Assembly (NCBI RefSeq): GCF_030770395.1
Contig: NZ_CP132480.1
Location: 4,901,206-4,965,205 of the forward strand
Source: Telluria beijingensis
GTDB taxonomy: Bacteria > Pseudomonadota > Gammaproteobacteria > Burkholderiales > Burkholderiaceae_D
DNA length: 64,000 bases
Direction of reading: 5' to 3'
The translations under genes were made by a program, and so were the position numbers. Position 1 is the stretch's first letter, and the number at the start of each line of letters is the position of its first letter. Positions 1 to 10,632 of this stretch are shown piece by piece. Under the pieces are notes generated by a model. That model was not told the origin of the DNA, did no database searches, and worked only from the letters and a program-made list of their open reading frames with translations.

Positions 1-1076
1 GCGCCCTGCTGGCGCGCCTTGTGCGCGGCGTTCCAGATCTCGAGCAGCCAGCGCAGCTGGTCTTCGCGGTTGGCGTCGATATGGGCTTCGGTGATCGCGA
101 TCGGCAGGCCGTAGCGTTCCCAGGTTTCGATCAGGAGCGGGGCGATGCCCGGGGTCGGCGTGGCCAGCGCGCGCGGCGCTTCGAGGTCGGCGTGCGGCAC
201 GCCGCGGAACACGTGGCGATGCGTCTCCGGATAGCGCTCGGGACGGTGGTCGAGCCAGCGCTCGCTGGTGATGTAGTAGTTCACGCCGACCACGTCGGGC
301 GGGCAGGGGTTGTCGCGGAACCAGCGCAGCTCGTCCTCGCCGGCGCCGGCGTCGAGCAGGTAGCGCCACAGCTTGTGGTGTTCATCGATCATCCCGCACA
401 GCAGGTCCCAGGCCAGCCAGCGGCGCTCGTTGAAGAAGCCGGCAATCTCTTCCATCTCGGGCGTGCCGTAGGTCTTGGACAGGTCGTCGGTCTGCACCAG
501 CTTCGCGTCCGGATTGACGGCGCGGATCGCGCGCATCGCCAGCACGGTGGCGCGGCACTGGATCAGCAGGGCGCGCACGAAGGTCGCCTCGTCGCCGCCA
601 TGCGGATACCAGACCCCGGCCAGGCCCGAGAAGCGCGCCGTGGTGCAGATCTCGTTGACCGGGGTGTAGTGCTCGACCCAGGGATAGCGCACGGCCACCG
701 CGCCGGCATACTCGGCCAGCAGTGCGGGGAAGGCGGGATCGACCAGGCTGGTGTGGCGCGGGCCGCTGCCGTGGTGGACCAGGCCCACGATCGGCTTGAC
801 CCCCAGCTGGCGCAGCGCCGGCAGGCGCTCGTCGGCCCAGGACCAGTCGGCCTTGTCGATGCCGTCCGGTGCGGTGCGCTCCCAGAGCACGGGATAGCGG
901 ATCGCCGAGATGCCGAGGGAAGCGAAGCGTTCGATGTCCTGCAGGCGCCCGGCGTGGCCGTTGCGCTCCATCTGGCTGAAGTAATTATCGCGTACGCGAT
1001 TGACCGTGCATTCGAGCCCGCCCCAGAGGGCGAGATCCGGCGTGGAGGCCGACTGGGAGGCGGTGTGAATATTCAT
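1..1076 (-). CDS. GH1-like glycosidase domain protein, N-terminal part (runs off the left edge)
   Basis: Seen: 358 codons of an open frame reading leftward out of the window. It reads as a glycoside hydrolase family 1-type barrel. The acid/base candidate is Glu142 in TPVNEI (family 1 usually has T-x-N-E-P) and the nucleophile candidate is Glu330 in AITEAH (usually TENG). Known: in related bacteria this kind of N-terminus is often joined to an RmlD-like sugar-nucleotide reductase domain; whether that is so here lies outside the window. No signal peptide is visible, so it should act in the cytoplasm. The start is the first in-frame ATG. It is divergent from the small gene at 1229, across a 152-base gap. 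Substrate unknown. Confidence 0.7.
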   Translation of the reverse strand, partial: MNIHTASQSASTPDLALWGGLECTVNRVRDNYFSQMERNGHAGRLQDIERFASLGISAIRYPVLWERTAPDGIDKADWSWADERLPALRQLGVKPIVGLVHHGSGPRHTSLVDPAFPALLAEYAGAVAVRYPWVEHYTPVNEICTTARFSGLAGVWYPHGGDEATFVRALLIQCRATVLAMRAIRAVNPDAKLVQTDDLSKTYGTPEMEEIAGFFNERRWLAWDLLCGMIDEHHKLWRYLLDAGAGEDELRWFRDNPCPPDVVGVNYYITSERWLDHRPERYPETHRHVFRGVPHADLEAPRALATPTPGIAPLLIETWERYGLPIAITEAHIDANREDQLRWLLEIWNAAHKARQQG

Positions 1077-1228
1077 GAAATCCGTACCTGCGTGATGAAC
1101 ACAGGTGCCAGCCTAACGGCCCGGTGCAGGCGCCTATGTGAAGTGGCCCACATAATCGGCTTTTTTCGGACAAATCCTACTTTCTCTGGGCATTACAATG
1201 GGGCCGGTCTCAGGCAGGGGGAAAAATC

Positions 1229-1465
1229 ATGTACATGGTGTACTGGACAGTTGTCGGCGTCGAAGCAAACGAGGCTCATTCCATGCCGTTCGACACCAGC
1301 GAGATGGTGCCGGCGATGCAGTTCATGGAAGAATTGCGCAAGCGCCAGCGCGCCGGTGAAGGGGTGCGCTTCATCACCATGTGTTCGGAGCATCCGGACG
1401 CGGTGGGGCATCCGGGCGTCGATGTTACCGGTCCCGAATACGACTGGAAGAAGCGGCGGAGGTAG
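1229..1465 (+). CDS. small conserved protein, unknown function (78 aa)
   Basis: A 78-residue basic-ended protein preceded by a purine-rich ribosome site (caggcagggg, 5-6 bases before ATG). It contains the phrases HSMPFDTSEM, FMEELRKRQR and ITMCSEHPD and ends in WKKRRR. I believe similar small proteins occur across Oxalobacteraceae and Burkholderiales, but I know no function. No membrane segment or signal peptide is present. The reading frame, the ribosome site and protein-like composition support it as a real gene against several longer overlapping frames. It stands alone, divergent from the GH1-like gene, with repeats directly after its stop. Confidence 0.7.
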   Translation: MYMVYWTVVGVEANEAHSMPFDTSEMVPAMQFMEELRKRQRAGEGVRFITMCSEHPDAVGHPGVDVTGPEYDWKKRRR

Positions 1466-1742
1466 GGGAAACTTCGGTCCCCGCCAAGGCGCCCGGCGAG
1501 CGCGCACTGGTGTCCGGAACAAATTCGGATCCCGAAAAGGCGACCCTCTATAGCGAAAAACACGTCGTACCCGCGCAGGCGGGTAACCAAGTGCAGCGGA
1601 CCAGCGTCTCAAAAATCGCGCTCCGATAAATGCTGAGGCTTTGCAAGAGAATGAGCATTCTTTTACGTTACTTGGATTCCCGCCAAGGCGCCCTGCGAGG
1701 GCGGGAATGACGTGCGTACTTCGCGAATAAATATTCCGGACG
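1466..1742. repeat. cluster of REP-like palindromes
   Basis: This gene-free stretch holds degenerate copies of the CGTCATCCCCGCGCAGG palindrome also seen near 26.9 kb: 1561-1592, 1670-1714 (opposite orientation) and a degenerate related copy at 1479-1504 (cccgccaaggcgccc). A short GGGGA...TCCCC hairpin at 1469-1482 follows the 78-aa gene. These look like the abundant extragenic palindromes of GC-rich proteobacteria. No gene is seen here. Confidence 0.65.
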
Positions 1743-3254
1743 CTAGTGCGCCTGCGCGGGGATGACGTGTGGGAGGCGGCTTTTGAGAATTTTGCCGCTT
1801 GGCGCCGCCGGCAGCGCTTCCATGAACACGATGCGCGCCGGCCGTTTATAGGGCGCCAGGCGCGGCGCCAGCCATGCCTGCAGCGCCGCTGCGTCCACCC
1901 CGGCCGCCTCCACGTAGGCGACGACTTCTTCCTCGGCCCCGGGCAGCGGCCGGCCCACTACGGCCGACTGCACGACCGCCGGATGCGCATTGAGCGCCGT
2001 CTCCACCTCGACCGGGTAAACGTTGAAGCCGGAGCGGATGATCAGTTCGCGCGTGCGGCCCAGCAGGAATAGCGCGCCGTCCGGGTCCTGGCGCGCCAGG
2101 TCGCCCGTGGCCAGCCAGCCGCCCGGATGCAGCACGGCGCCGCTCGCGGCCGGGTCGCGGTAGTAGCCGCGCATCGTGCCCGGCCCGCGCACCCACAGCT
2201 CGCCCGCGTCGCCCGGTGCGACGTCGCGGCCATCGCGACCCACGATGCGCACCGCGACGCCGGGAATCGGCAGGCCGACCGAGGTGTCGCCGCGCGGGAC
2301 GTCGAGCCGGGTCTGGCTGACGGTCGGTCCGCACTCGGTGAGGCCATAGCCATTGTGCAGGGGCAGGCCGAACCGGGCCTCGACCGCGCGCTTGAGGCTT
2401 GGGTCGAGCGGCGAACCGCCGGCGTAGCAGAAGCGCAGGCGCGACGGGACCGGCCCGGACTCCTTGTCCATGATCGCCAGCAGGCGCGCATACATCGCCG
2501 GCACGCCCTGCACGATGGTCAATTCTCCCGCGCGGATCGACGCCAGCAGGGCGGCGGCGTCGAAGCGCGCCGCCAGCTGCAGGCAGGCGCCCGCGTACAG
2601 GGTGCCGAGCAGCACCGAGCTCAAGCCATAGACATGCGAGATCGGCAGTCCGCCCCAGGCGCGGTCGCCCGGCTGCAAGCCGCGCAGCCGGCTCGAGGTG
2701 GCGGCCACGAACAGCAGGCTGGCATGGCTCAGCATCACGCCTTTCGGCTGGCCGGTGGTGCCGGTGGTGTAGACCAGGGCCGCGACCTGCTCGCCGCCGG
2801 CGTCCACCGGCTCCGGCGTGCAGGCGTCGTCCAGCAGGCCGGCCAGTATGCCGCCGATCTCGCTTCCGATCTCGCCAGCGCAGGGCAGGGCGCCGGCGCG
2901 CGCCGCATGGCGCGCGGCGTCCGGCGAGTTGCCGGTCAGGTAGAGCACGCGGCGCGCGCCGCTGTGCGCACGAATGGTGGAGAGCTCGCCCTCGCTCAGG
3001 CGCGCATTGACGCAGAGGCTCCAGGCGTCGATGGCGGCGGCGGCGAACAGCAGCGCCACCTGGGCCACGCCATTCTCCGCCACCAGCATCACGCGGTCGC
3101 CGGGACGCACGCCGAGCTCGCGCAGCAGTGCCGCATGCCCGTCGGCGACCGCCGCCAGCGCGGCGTACGACCATGCGCGGCCATCCTCGACCAGGGCAGG
3201 CGCGTCCGGGCGATGGGCCGCGCCGTGGCGCAGGATGTCGCCGATACGGATCAC
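1743..3254 (-). CDS. class I adenylate-forming enzyme (acyl-CoA synthetase-like ligase)
   Basis: 503 residues of the AMP-dependent synthetase/ligase superfamily: ATP plus a carboxylic acid gives an acyl-adenylate, then usually a CoA thioester. The P-loop is YTTGTTGQPKG (about residues 162-172), the aromatic motif is GYGLTECGP, the hinge region is TGDL...GRTRELIIRSGFNVYP and the C-terminal catalytic Lys is in PSGKILKSRL (about 485-494). The start is GTG and overlaps the upstream zinc-ribbon gene's stop (GTGA), so the two are translated together. The acid substrate cannot be read from sequence; medium/long-chain fatty acids or aryl acids are possible. The last eight residues (HVIPAQAH) are encoded by half of a REP palindrome, so the native C-terminus appears to have been replaced. 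Confidence 0.85.
   Translation of the reverse strand: MIRIGDILRHGAAHRPDAPALVEDGRAWSYAALAAVADGHAALLRELGVRPGDRVMLVAENGVAQVALLFAAAAIDAWSLCVNARLSEGELSTIRAHSGARRVLYLTGNSPDAARHAARAGALPCAGEIGSEIGGILAGLLDDACTPEPVDAGGEQVAALVYTTGTTGQPKGVMLSHASLLFVAATSSRLRGLQPGDRAWGGLPISHVYGLSSVLLGTLYAGACLQLAARFDAAALLASIRAGELTIVQGVPAMYARLLAIMDKESGPVPSRLRFCYAGGSPLDPSLKRAVEARFGLPLHNGYGLTECGPTVSQTRLDVPRGDTSVGLPIPGVAVRIVGRDGRDVAPGDAGELWVRGPGTMRGYYRDPAASGAVLHPGGWLATGDLARQDPDGALFLLGRTRELIIRSGFNVYPVEVETALNAHPAVVQSAVVGRPLPGAEEEVVAYVEAAGVDAAALQAWLAPRLAPYKRPARIVFMEALPAAPSGKILKSRLPHVIPAQAH
1748..1769. repeat. half REP palindrome forming the ligase C-terminus
   Basis: GCGCCTGCGCGGGGATGACGTG matches one arm of the REP pair at 26.9 kb. 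It lies inside the ligase frame and encodes its last codons, with the TAG stop directly after it on the minus strand. Confidence 0.6.
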
Positions 3255-4219
3255 CTGGATGGATCGTTCAACCCGGTCATGCCGACTACCTGGCCATCCT
3301 TGATGACCACGCCATCCCTCAGCACGATGGTCGAGTTGCCGCTGACGTCCGGCAGCTGGATTTCGATGACGTCGTCGCGCTGCACGAAGCTGCCGCGCGG
3401 CGCGCAGGTGCCGAACATCGGCGTCGGTTTGACGCCGGACGCATCGGCCAGCAGGAAGAAGAACAGCGTTTCGCAGCTGTTGCCGCGGTCGCCGCTTCTG
3501 GCCATCAGGATCGCTTCCCTGCCGCCCGAGAGCGCAAAGCTGCGCAGCGGGAACTGCCAGCTGGCGTCCTCGCCGCTGAACAGCACCCGTCCGCCGAGGG
3601 TGAGGGAGCGGCTGCCGTCGGCATTGGTGCGACGGTCGAGCAGGCCGGCGACCGTCGACAGCGAGGCCGGCAGGTTGTCGGCATTGCTGTCGATCAGGCC
3701 GCGCGCGGTCACCGCGGCATCGTCGGCCGGCGGCGGCGTGTCATCCTGTCGTGCGGTCTCGCCGGCGGTCCTGCGCGCATAGTCTTCCAGGGCAGGCGTG
3801 GCCATGGCGGCCAGGATGGCGAGGACGATGGCGGCGAGCGTGATGCCGATCCCCCATTGCGACCATTTTCTTTGCACACGGTTGAAGTGTTCGAGGCTGT
3901 CCCACTGCTTGTTCTTCCACGCCATCTCGCGGCCCTTGAAGCCGAGCCAGAACACCACGATCCAGCCGAGGTAGGGCACCAGCGACAGCAGCCCGATCCA
4001 GCTGCGGTTGCCGATCGCCCAGATCCAGTTGAGCAGGAAGGCGCCCCAGCTCCAGCCCTTGACGCCGTCGGGAATGTCGCCAGGTGCTTGCGGCGCGGGG
4101 CCAGGTGCGGATGGCTTGTCGAGGCTGACGGGGGAGGACGTGCTGCCTGCGGCCTTGCCGCAGACCGAACAGAAGGCGGCGTCCGGCGCCATCTGCGCGC
4201 CGCAATGAGAACAGAACAT
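3251..4219 (-). CDS. zinc-ribbon membrane protein, unknown function
   Basis: 322 residues. An N-terminal zinc ribbon (MFCSHCGAQ...FCSVCGK, two CxxC knuckles) is followed by a Pro-rich linker. Then come a DUF2628-like segment with SWGAFLLNWIWAIGNRSW and at least two membrane helices (about 75-100 and 130-155). The C-terminal 150 residues are soluble and of unknown fold. The zinc ribbon should be cytoplasmic and the tail outside, by inference. It is the upstream member of a two-gene unit with the ligase (GTGA overlap) and follows the katE terminator. It has no known role; proteins of this build are often annotated only as zinc-ribbon domain-containing. Confidence 0.7.
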   Translation of the reverse strand: MFCSHCGAQMAPDAAFCSVCGKAAGSTSSPVSLDKPSAPGPAPQAPGDIPDGVKGWSWGAFLLNWIWAIGNRSWIGLLSLVPYLGWIVVFWLGFKGREMAWKNKQWDSLEHFNRVQRKWSQWGIGITLAAIVLAILAAMATPALEDYARRTAGETARQDDTPPPADDAAVTARGLIDSNADNLPASLSTVAGLLDRRTNADGSRSLTLGGRVLFSGEDASWQFPLRSFALSGGREAILMARSGDRGNSCETLFFFLLADASGVKPTPMFGTCAPRGSFVQRDDVIEIQLPDVSGNSTIVLRDGVVIKDGQVVGMTGLNDPSR

Positions 4220-4242
4220 CGGAGTCTTTCCTGCTGGTTGAC

Positions 4243-4276
4243 AAAAAAAACGGCGCCGCGAACTTCGCGGCGCCGC
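4243..4276 (-). terminator. Rho-independent terminator of katE
   Basis: On the minus strand a GC-rich stem (CGGCGCCGCG pairing with CGCGGCGCCG, loop of about five bases) is followed by eight T residues. It lies between the katE stop at 4337 and the zinc-ribbon start at 4219 and separates the two units. Confidence 0.85.
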
Positions 4277-4336
4277 AGGACGATTATAGCGATCGTCGTG
4301 AATGGGAATCTAACTTATTCCCACGGTAGCTCGGGA

Positions 4337-6748
<2,412 letters not shown>

Positions 6749-6850
6749 CCTGTGTCCTCACTGATTGTAGGGTTAATAAGCAACCACGACAACATAGCCC
6801 AGCAAGCGAGGACAGCACTGTGGGATAACACACGTAGCGCGTCGATAGTA

Positions 6851-6887
6851 GCGAATTGTTTCTATCGAAGCGATAGCAATTCGCTAT
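6851..6887 (-). promoter_or_regulatory. OxyR-like operator upstream of katE
   Basis: Three of the four OxyR tetramers are present with exact spacing. Read on the plus strand: CTAT (6862-6865), seven bases, ATAG (6873-6876), seven bases, CTAT (6884-6887). The fourth position (6851-6854) is gcga instead of ATAG. The known OxyR consensus is ATAG-N7-CTAT-N7-ATAG-N7-CTAT. A weak -10 (TGTTAT on the minus strand, 6825-6830) lies just past it toward katE, which would leave a leader of about 75 bases. The site covers the stop codon of the HNH gene. Confidence 0.5.
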
Positions 6888-7680
6888 CGTGACGGCGTGA
6901 CGTCCCGTCCATATAGCCTGTTTCCTGGTCCTGCGCAATTCGCAACATGGTTCTTATAGCAGAGCGGGGGCATGCGTCCGTAGCGTCCGCTCCGCGACCG
7001 CGCCAAAGAAATGCCGTGTCAGGCTGAAGAATTGGGTGAGGGCGCCTTGCGCGGGGGACGAGATCGATCGCGATGAGGTGCTCGAGACTCCAGCCCTTGC
7101 GCTGGTGTTCATCGTACAGGTCTTCGAGTTCTGTCCACCATTGGCGGCGTCTTGTGATGAGGTAAGGGCTGTCGAGGTTGAGCAAGCCAATGGTGTACTC
7201 GGCCTTGTCCCGGTCTTGCGGGCTCAAGGCGGTGCGCGGCACGATCCGGCCATCGGAAAGAAAAGCGAAATACTCCCGACAATCTGGCTGGTAACATGAG
7301 ACGAAACGGGCCATGTCGACAGATTGCTGCTTCCCTGAAGCGTGACCACCGAATACCGCAAGACCCTGTGCCTTGAACGCTGGAAGGTCTTCTGCGCTGG
7401 CGAGGGCGCTGGCAGCAAGATTCTTAAAATCGAAAGTCAGTGCGGGATTCTGGTGCTTGTTTTCGATATGCTCGATATGGTAACCCAGCCCTTCCCGGTC
7501 AGCGCGAAGTTCGCTGTAGCAGCACAAGCGAAACTGTTCTTCAAGCAGCCGCTCCAATACGCCGCTCTTGTCGACGAATCCTCGCCAGCGGCTGGTTGCC
7601 TGATCAGACGTCAAGGGAGGATTGGCATGCGACCGGTTCAACTGGAACCCGCCATTGCCCGCTTGCGTAATCGTCCTCAT
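6862..7680 (-). CDS. HNH nuclease-like protein of a Septu-like module (PtuB-type)
   Basis: 272 residues from an ATG that overlaps the previous stop (TGATG); a GTG one codon earlier is the alternative. The core resembles the TIGR02646/PtuB HNH family: LCCYSE (53-57), then YHIEHIENK with His68 and His71, and FKNL with Asn87. The usual second Cys pair (C-x-x-C-N) of the family is not visible, though a Cys pair occurs later in CYQPDC. Known: in Septu, PtuB is the nuclease and PtuA the ATPase. It is the last gene of a three-gene operon behind the ATPase. The C-terminal 60 residues do not match anything I recognise. The stop lies in the OxyR-like site of katE. Confidence 0.65.
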   Translation of the reverse strand: MRTITQAGNGGFQLNRSHANPPLTSDQATSRWRGFVDKSGVLERLLEEQFRLCCYSELRADREGLGYHIEHIENKHQNPALTFDFKNLAASALASAEDLPAFKAQGLAVFGGHASGKQQSVDMARFVSCYQPDCREYFAFLSDGRIVPRTALSPQDRDKAEYTIGLLNLDSPYLITRRRQWWTELEDLYDEHQRKGWSLEHLIAIDLVPRARRPHPILQPDTAFLWRGRGADATDACPRSAIRTMLRIAQDQETGYMDGTSRRHDSELLSLR

Positions 7681-7889
7681 CACCCCAGTTCCCTCTGGCG
7701 CCGGATGCTACGCTGGAGCCGCTGGAGTTGTGGATGCTGCGGCCCCAATGCATCGATCAAGGCATGCATGAGCTGCATGGCTTCCGGCCTCGCATATCCG
7801 CCTTGGTCAACCCATTCGGTCAGGCGCTGCAGGTCAGCTTTTTCGCCAATCGGAGGCTGAGGATCGACCATCATGACGCTGTGCAGCAC
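7680..7889 (-). CDS. small middle protein of the Septu-like operon (69 aa)
   Basis: 69 residues from GTG, with GGAGAA about 12 bases upstream; an ATG five codons later (MMVDPQ) is the alternative start. It is mostly helical by composition (LQRLTEWVDQGG, EAMQLMHALIDAL, LQRLQRSIRRQRELG), with no membrane segment and no recognised family. The gene begins 27 bases after the ATPase stop and its stop overlaps the HNH start by one base. This placement argues for co-translation and a role as a small partner, regulator or inhibitor of the module. That role is inference only. Confidence 0.55.
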   Translation of the reverse strand: MLHSVMMVDPQPPIGEKADLQRLTEWVDQGGYARPEAMQLMHALIDALGPQHPQLQRLQRSIRRQRELG

Positions 7890-7916
7890 ATCACCGCTCG
7901 GTTCTCCATATGTCGT

Positions 7917-9041
7917 TCACAGCGGAGGCGCAGCGACAATTCTCCCGCTTGCGTCCGGGCCAATGACCCGGACGTTTTCACGCTTGACGGTGCTCAGCAC
8001 TTGCGGGCTATGCGTGGTGACGATGAACTGCGTGTTGCGGAAGGTTTGCATCAAATCGGTAATGATGCGCTGCTGCCACGACGGGTGGAGATGCAGATCC
8101 ACTTCGTCGATCAGGGCGACGGCCGGCAGGTCGAGCGGGTTGACGGACTCCTTGTCCCGCACGACGATGTGCGGATTGGCCTGGGCCAGGCGACGGGCGA
8201 AATCCATCGTGAGACCCAGGACGACCCGATATCCATCGCTGAGCTGGCTAACACGCAAGGTACGCGCGGATCCGTCCGAATCTTTCCGGTCAATCACGAA
8301 ACGCAAGGGACGGATTTCGGTACGAGGCCGGCTGAACCCGCTTGGCAGAAGGCGAATGATCGCGTCACGGACGACCTGCAGTTCGGGGTGGATGTAATCG
8401 AAATCACGCCGTTTCTCCCGCTCGCGACGTTCGGCGTCTTCCATGGCATTGAACCACTCGAATGCGGACCTGAACTGGGAGTCTGGCTCCATGGCTCTTG
8501 CAAGTGCATCGAAGCGCGAAAATTCCTTCTTGAATCCACGCCGTTTCATGACCTCCTCGCGTATGGCGCGGTTGGTTCCGTAATAAGCCATCACAGGAAG
8601 AACATACGGCTGCCTGTCCGTATCGGCCTTGATCAGTTCAAGCGTGAAGTCGTCGATCTCCCGCAAGCCACGGTTCAGCACTGCGAGCTGTTCCGCATTC
8701 AGCTGCCTGGCGATGGCGGCATCGGTGACCGATGCATTGCGCCTCCGCCTTCCGGCCCATTTGATCTCGCGGCCGTCTCGCGTAGTCGCCTCCCATGCCA
8801 GCATCAGGAATGGCGACGCCTGCTCGTCTTCGACGATTCTGAGGTCGGTCAAGCTCGAACTGCGCCCCGTCACGCCGGGTAACTTCATCAGAAATCGGCC
8901 AAATCCAATCGCGATGGCATCGAGCAGCGCGGTTTTTCCCGCACCGTTATCCGCGATGATGACAGTCAGGCGCTTGCCGAAATCGATGCTCAGTTCATCG
9001 AAACATCGAAAGTTCTTGAGGAATAGACGGTCGAGTTTCAT
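7917..9041 (-). CDS. AAA/ABC-type ATPase of a Septu-like module (PtuA-type)
   Basis: 374 residues in the COG3950/SMC-like ATPase group. Walker A is ADNGAGKT (30-37), the signature-like motif is QLSDGYR, Walker B is ALIDEVDLHLHP with the catalytic Glu, and the switch His is in VTTHSP. The short arms between them could form a small coiled coil. Known: ATPases of this type pair with TIGR02646 HNH proteins in Septu (PtuA/PtuB) and in retron Ec78. No reverse transcriptase lies nearby, so a retron is unlikely. It is the first gene of the operon, 49 bases after rng and in the same direction. Without a search I cannot exclude another ATPase-nuclease family. Confidence 0.7.
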   Translation of the reverse strand: MKLDRLFLKNFRCFDELSIDFGKRLTVIIADNGAGKTALLDAIAIGFGRFLMKLPGVTGRSSSLTDLRIVEDEQASPFLMLAWEATTRDGREIKWAGRRRRNASVTDAAIARQLNAEQLAVLNRGLREIDDFTLELIKADTDRQPYVLPVMAYYGTNRAIREEVMKRRGFKKEFSRFDALARAMEPDSQFRSAFEWFNAMEDAERREREKRRDFDYIHPELQVVRDAIIRLLPSGFSRPRTEIRPLRFVIDRKDSDGSARTLRVSQLSDGYRVVLGLTMDFARRLAQANPHIVVRDKESVNPLDLPAVALIDEVDLHLHPSWQQRIITDLMQTFRNTQFIVTTHSPQVLSTVKRENVRVIGPDASGRIVAAPPL

Positions 9042-9090
9042 ATTGCCTGCCTGGATGAATCAGAGGAGAAAAAAAGACGGCATCGAGGAA

Positions 9091-10554
9091 TTACATCAGG
9101 ATCACGTCGTACTGCTCCTGGTGATACCCCTTCTCGACCTGCAGCGAAATGCGCTTGCCGATGAAGTCGCCCAGCATGGCCAGGTGCTGCGATTCTTCTT
9201 CCAGGAACAGGTCGATCACCTCCTGCGAGGCGACGATGCGGAATTCGCGCGGGTTGAACTGCTTGGCTTCGCGCAGCAGTTCGCGCAGGATCTCGTAGCA
9301 GATCGTGCGGCTGGTCTTGACCTGTCCCTTGCCCGAGCAGGCCGGGCAGGGTTCGCACAGGATGTGGGCCAGCGATTCGCGGGTGCGCTTGCGGGTCATC
9401 TCCACCAGGCCCAGGGCCGAGAAGCTGCTGACCGAGACCTTGGTGCGGTCGCGCGCCAGGGTCTTTTTCAGCTCGGCCAGCACCGCGTTGCGGTGCTCGT
9501 TGTTCTCCATGTCGATGAAGTCGAGGATGATGATGCCGCCCAGGTTGCGCAGGCGTAGCTGGCGCGCGATGGCGTGCGCCGCCTCCAGGTTGGTCTTGAA
9601 GATCGTGTCGGCGAAGTTGCGTCCGCCGACGTAGCCGCCGGTATTGACGTCGATGGTCGTCATCGCCTCGGTCTGGTCGACGATCAGGTAGCCGCCCGAT
9701 TTCAGGTCCACGCGGCGGCCCAGCGCGCGCAGGATTTCCTCTTCCACGCCGTACAGGTCGAACAGCGGCCGCTCGCCCGTGTAGTGCGCCATGCGCGACA
9801 GCACGCTCGGGGTGTAGACCTGGGCGAATTCGGCCAGTTTCAGGAAATTCTCGCGCGAGTCGACCTGGATGCTGGCAGTCTCGTCGTGCACGAAGTCGCG
9901 CAGCACGCGCTGGGCCAGGCTCAGGTCCTGGTACAGCAGGGTGGTGGGCGGCCGGGTGCGCGCGCCCTGGACGATCGCGCCCCAGGTCTTGCGCAGGTAG
10001 TCGACGTCGGCCGCGATGTCGTCGCTCGAGGCTTCCTCGGCCATCGTGCGCACGATGTAGCCGCCTTTTTCGTCGGCCGGCAGCAGGCTTTGCAGGTTCG
10101 TGCGCAGGCGTTCGCGCTCGGCTTCCTTCTCGATCTTTTGCGAGATGCCGATGTGATGGTCTTGCGGCAGGTACACCAGCATGCGTCCGGCGATCGAGAT
10201 CTGGGTCGACAGGCGCGCGCCCTTGGTGCCAATCGGATCCTTGATGACCTGGACGGTCAATACCTGGCCGTCGAACAGCAGTTTTTCGATGGGGGTGGGC
10301 GGGGCGTTGCCGCTGTCATGGCTGCGCGCTTCCCAGATGTCGGCCACGTGCAGGAAGGCCGCGCGTTCCAGGCCGATGTCGATGAAGGCCGACTGCATCC
10401 CCGGCAGCACCCGCACGACCTTGCCCAGATAGACGTTCCCCGCCAACCCGCGCGTGAGCGTGCGCTCGATGTGCAGCTCCTGTACCGCGCCCTGCAGGAC
10501 CAGCGCGACACGCGTTTCCTGCGGTGTGATGTTGATGAGGATGTCTTCGTTCAT
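9091..10554 (-). CDS. rng: ribonuclease G
   Basis: 487 residues, full length for RNase G (E. coli 489). It trims the 5' end of 16S rRNA precursor and some mRNAs; cytoplasmic. An S1-like RNA-binding domain (FIDIGLERAAFLHVADIW, about 45-115) is followed by the RNase E/G nuclease domain. Metal-binding Asp residues lie in IDVNTGG and LDFIDMEN, and the zinc-link cysteines in CEPCPACSGKG. It ends the conserved leftward run that begins with yebC. The ATG is the only sensible start. The Septu-like operon follows after 49 bases. Confidence 0.96.
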   Translation of the reverse strand: MNEDILINITPQETRVALVLQGAVQELHIERTLTRGLAGNVYLGKVVRVLPGMQSAFIDIGLERAAFLHVADIWEARSHDSGNAPPTPIEKLLFDGQVLTVQVIKDPIGTKGARLSTQISIAGRMLVYLPQDHHIGISQKIEKEAERERLRTNLQSLLPADEKGGYIVRTMAEEASSDDIAADVDYLRKTWGAIVQGARTRPPTTLLYQDLSLAQRVLRDFVHDETASIQVDSRENFLKLAEFAQVYTPSVLSRMAHYTGERPLFDLYGVEEEILRALGRRVDLKSGGYLIVDQTEAMTTIDVNTGGYVGGRNFADTIFKTNLEAAHAIARQLRLRNLGGIIILDFIDMENNEHRNAVLAELKKTLARDRTKVSVSSFSALGLVEMTRKRTRESLAHILCEPCPACSGKGQVKTSRTICYEILRELLREAKQFNPREFRIVASQEVIDLFLEEESQHLAMLGDFIGKRISLQVEKGYHQEQYDVILM

Positions 10555-10632
10555 GGACCCTGCCGTGCGTATTGTTCAGGGTGACATGATACACGCTGGG
10601 CGAGGGCCGCCCACCGGATCGATGGCGGAAAA

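Noticed and set aside
6764..6792. katE promoter TTGTCG-N17-TACAAT
   Set aside because: Transcription would begin inside the ribosome site, leaving almost no leader; the OxyR-adjacent -10 further upstream is more plausible.
7680..9041. Retron (Ec78-like) instead of plain Septu
   Set aside because: No reverse transcriptase gene or msr/msd-like inverted repeats were seen next to the ATPase and HNH genes.
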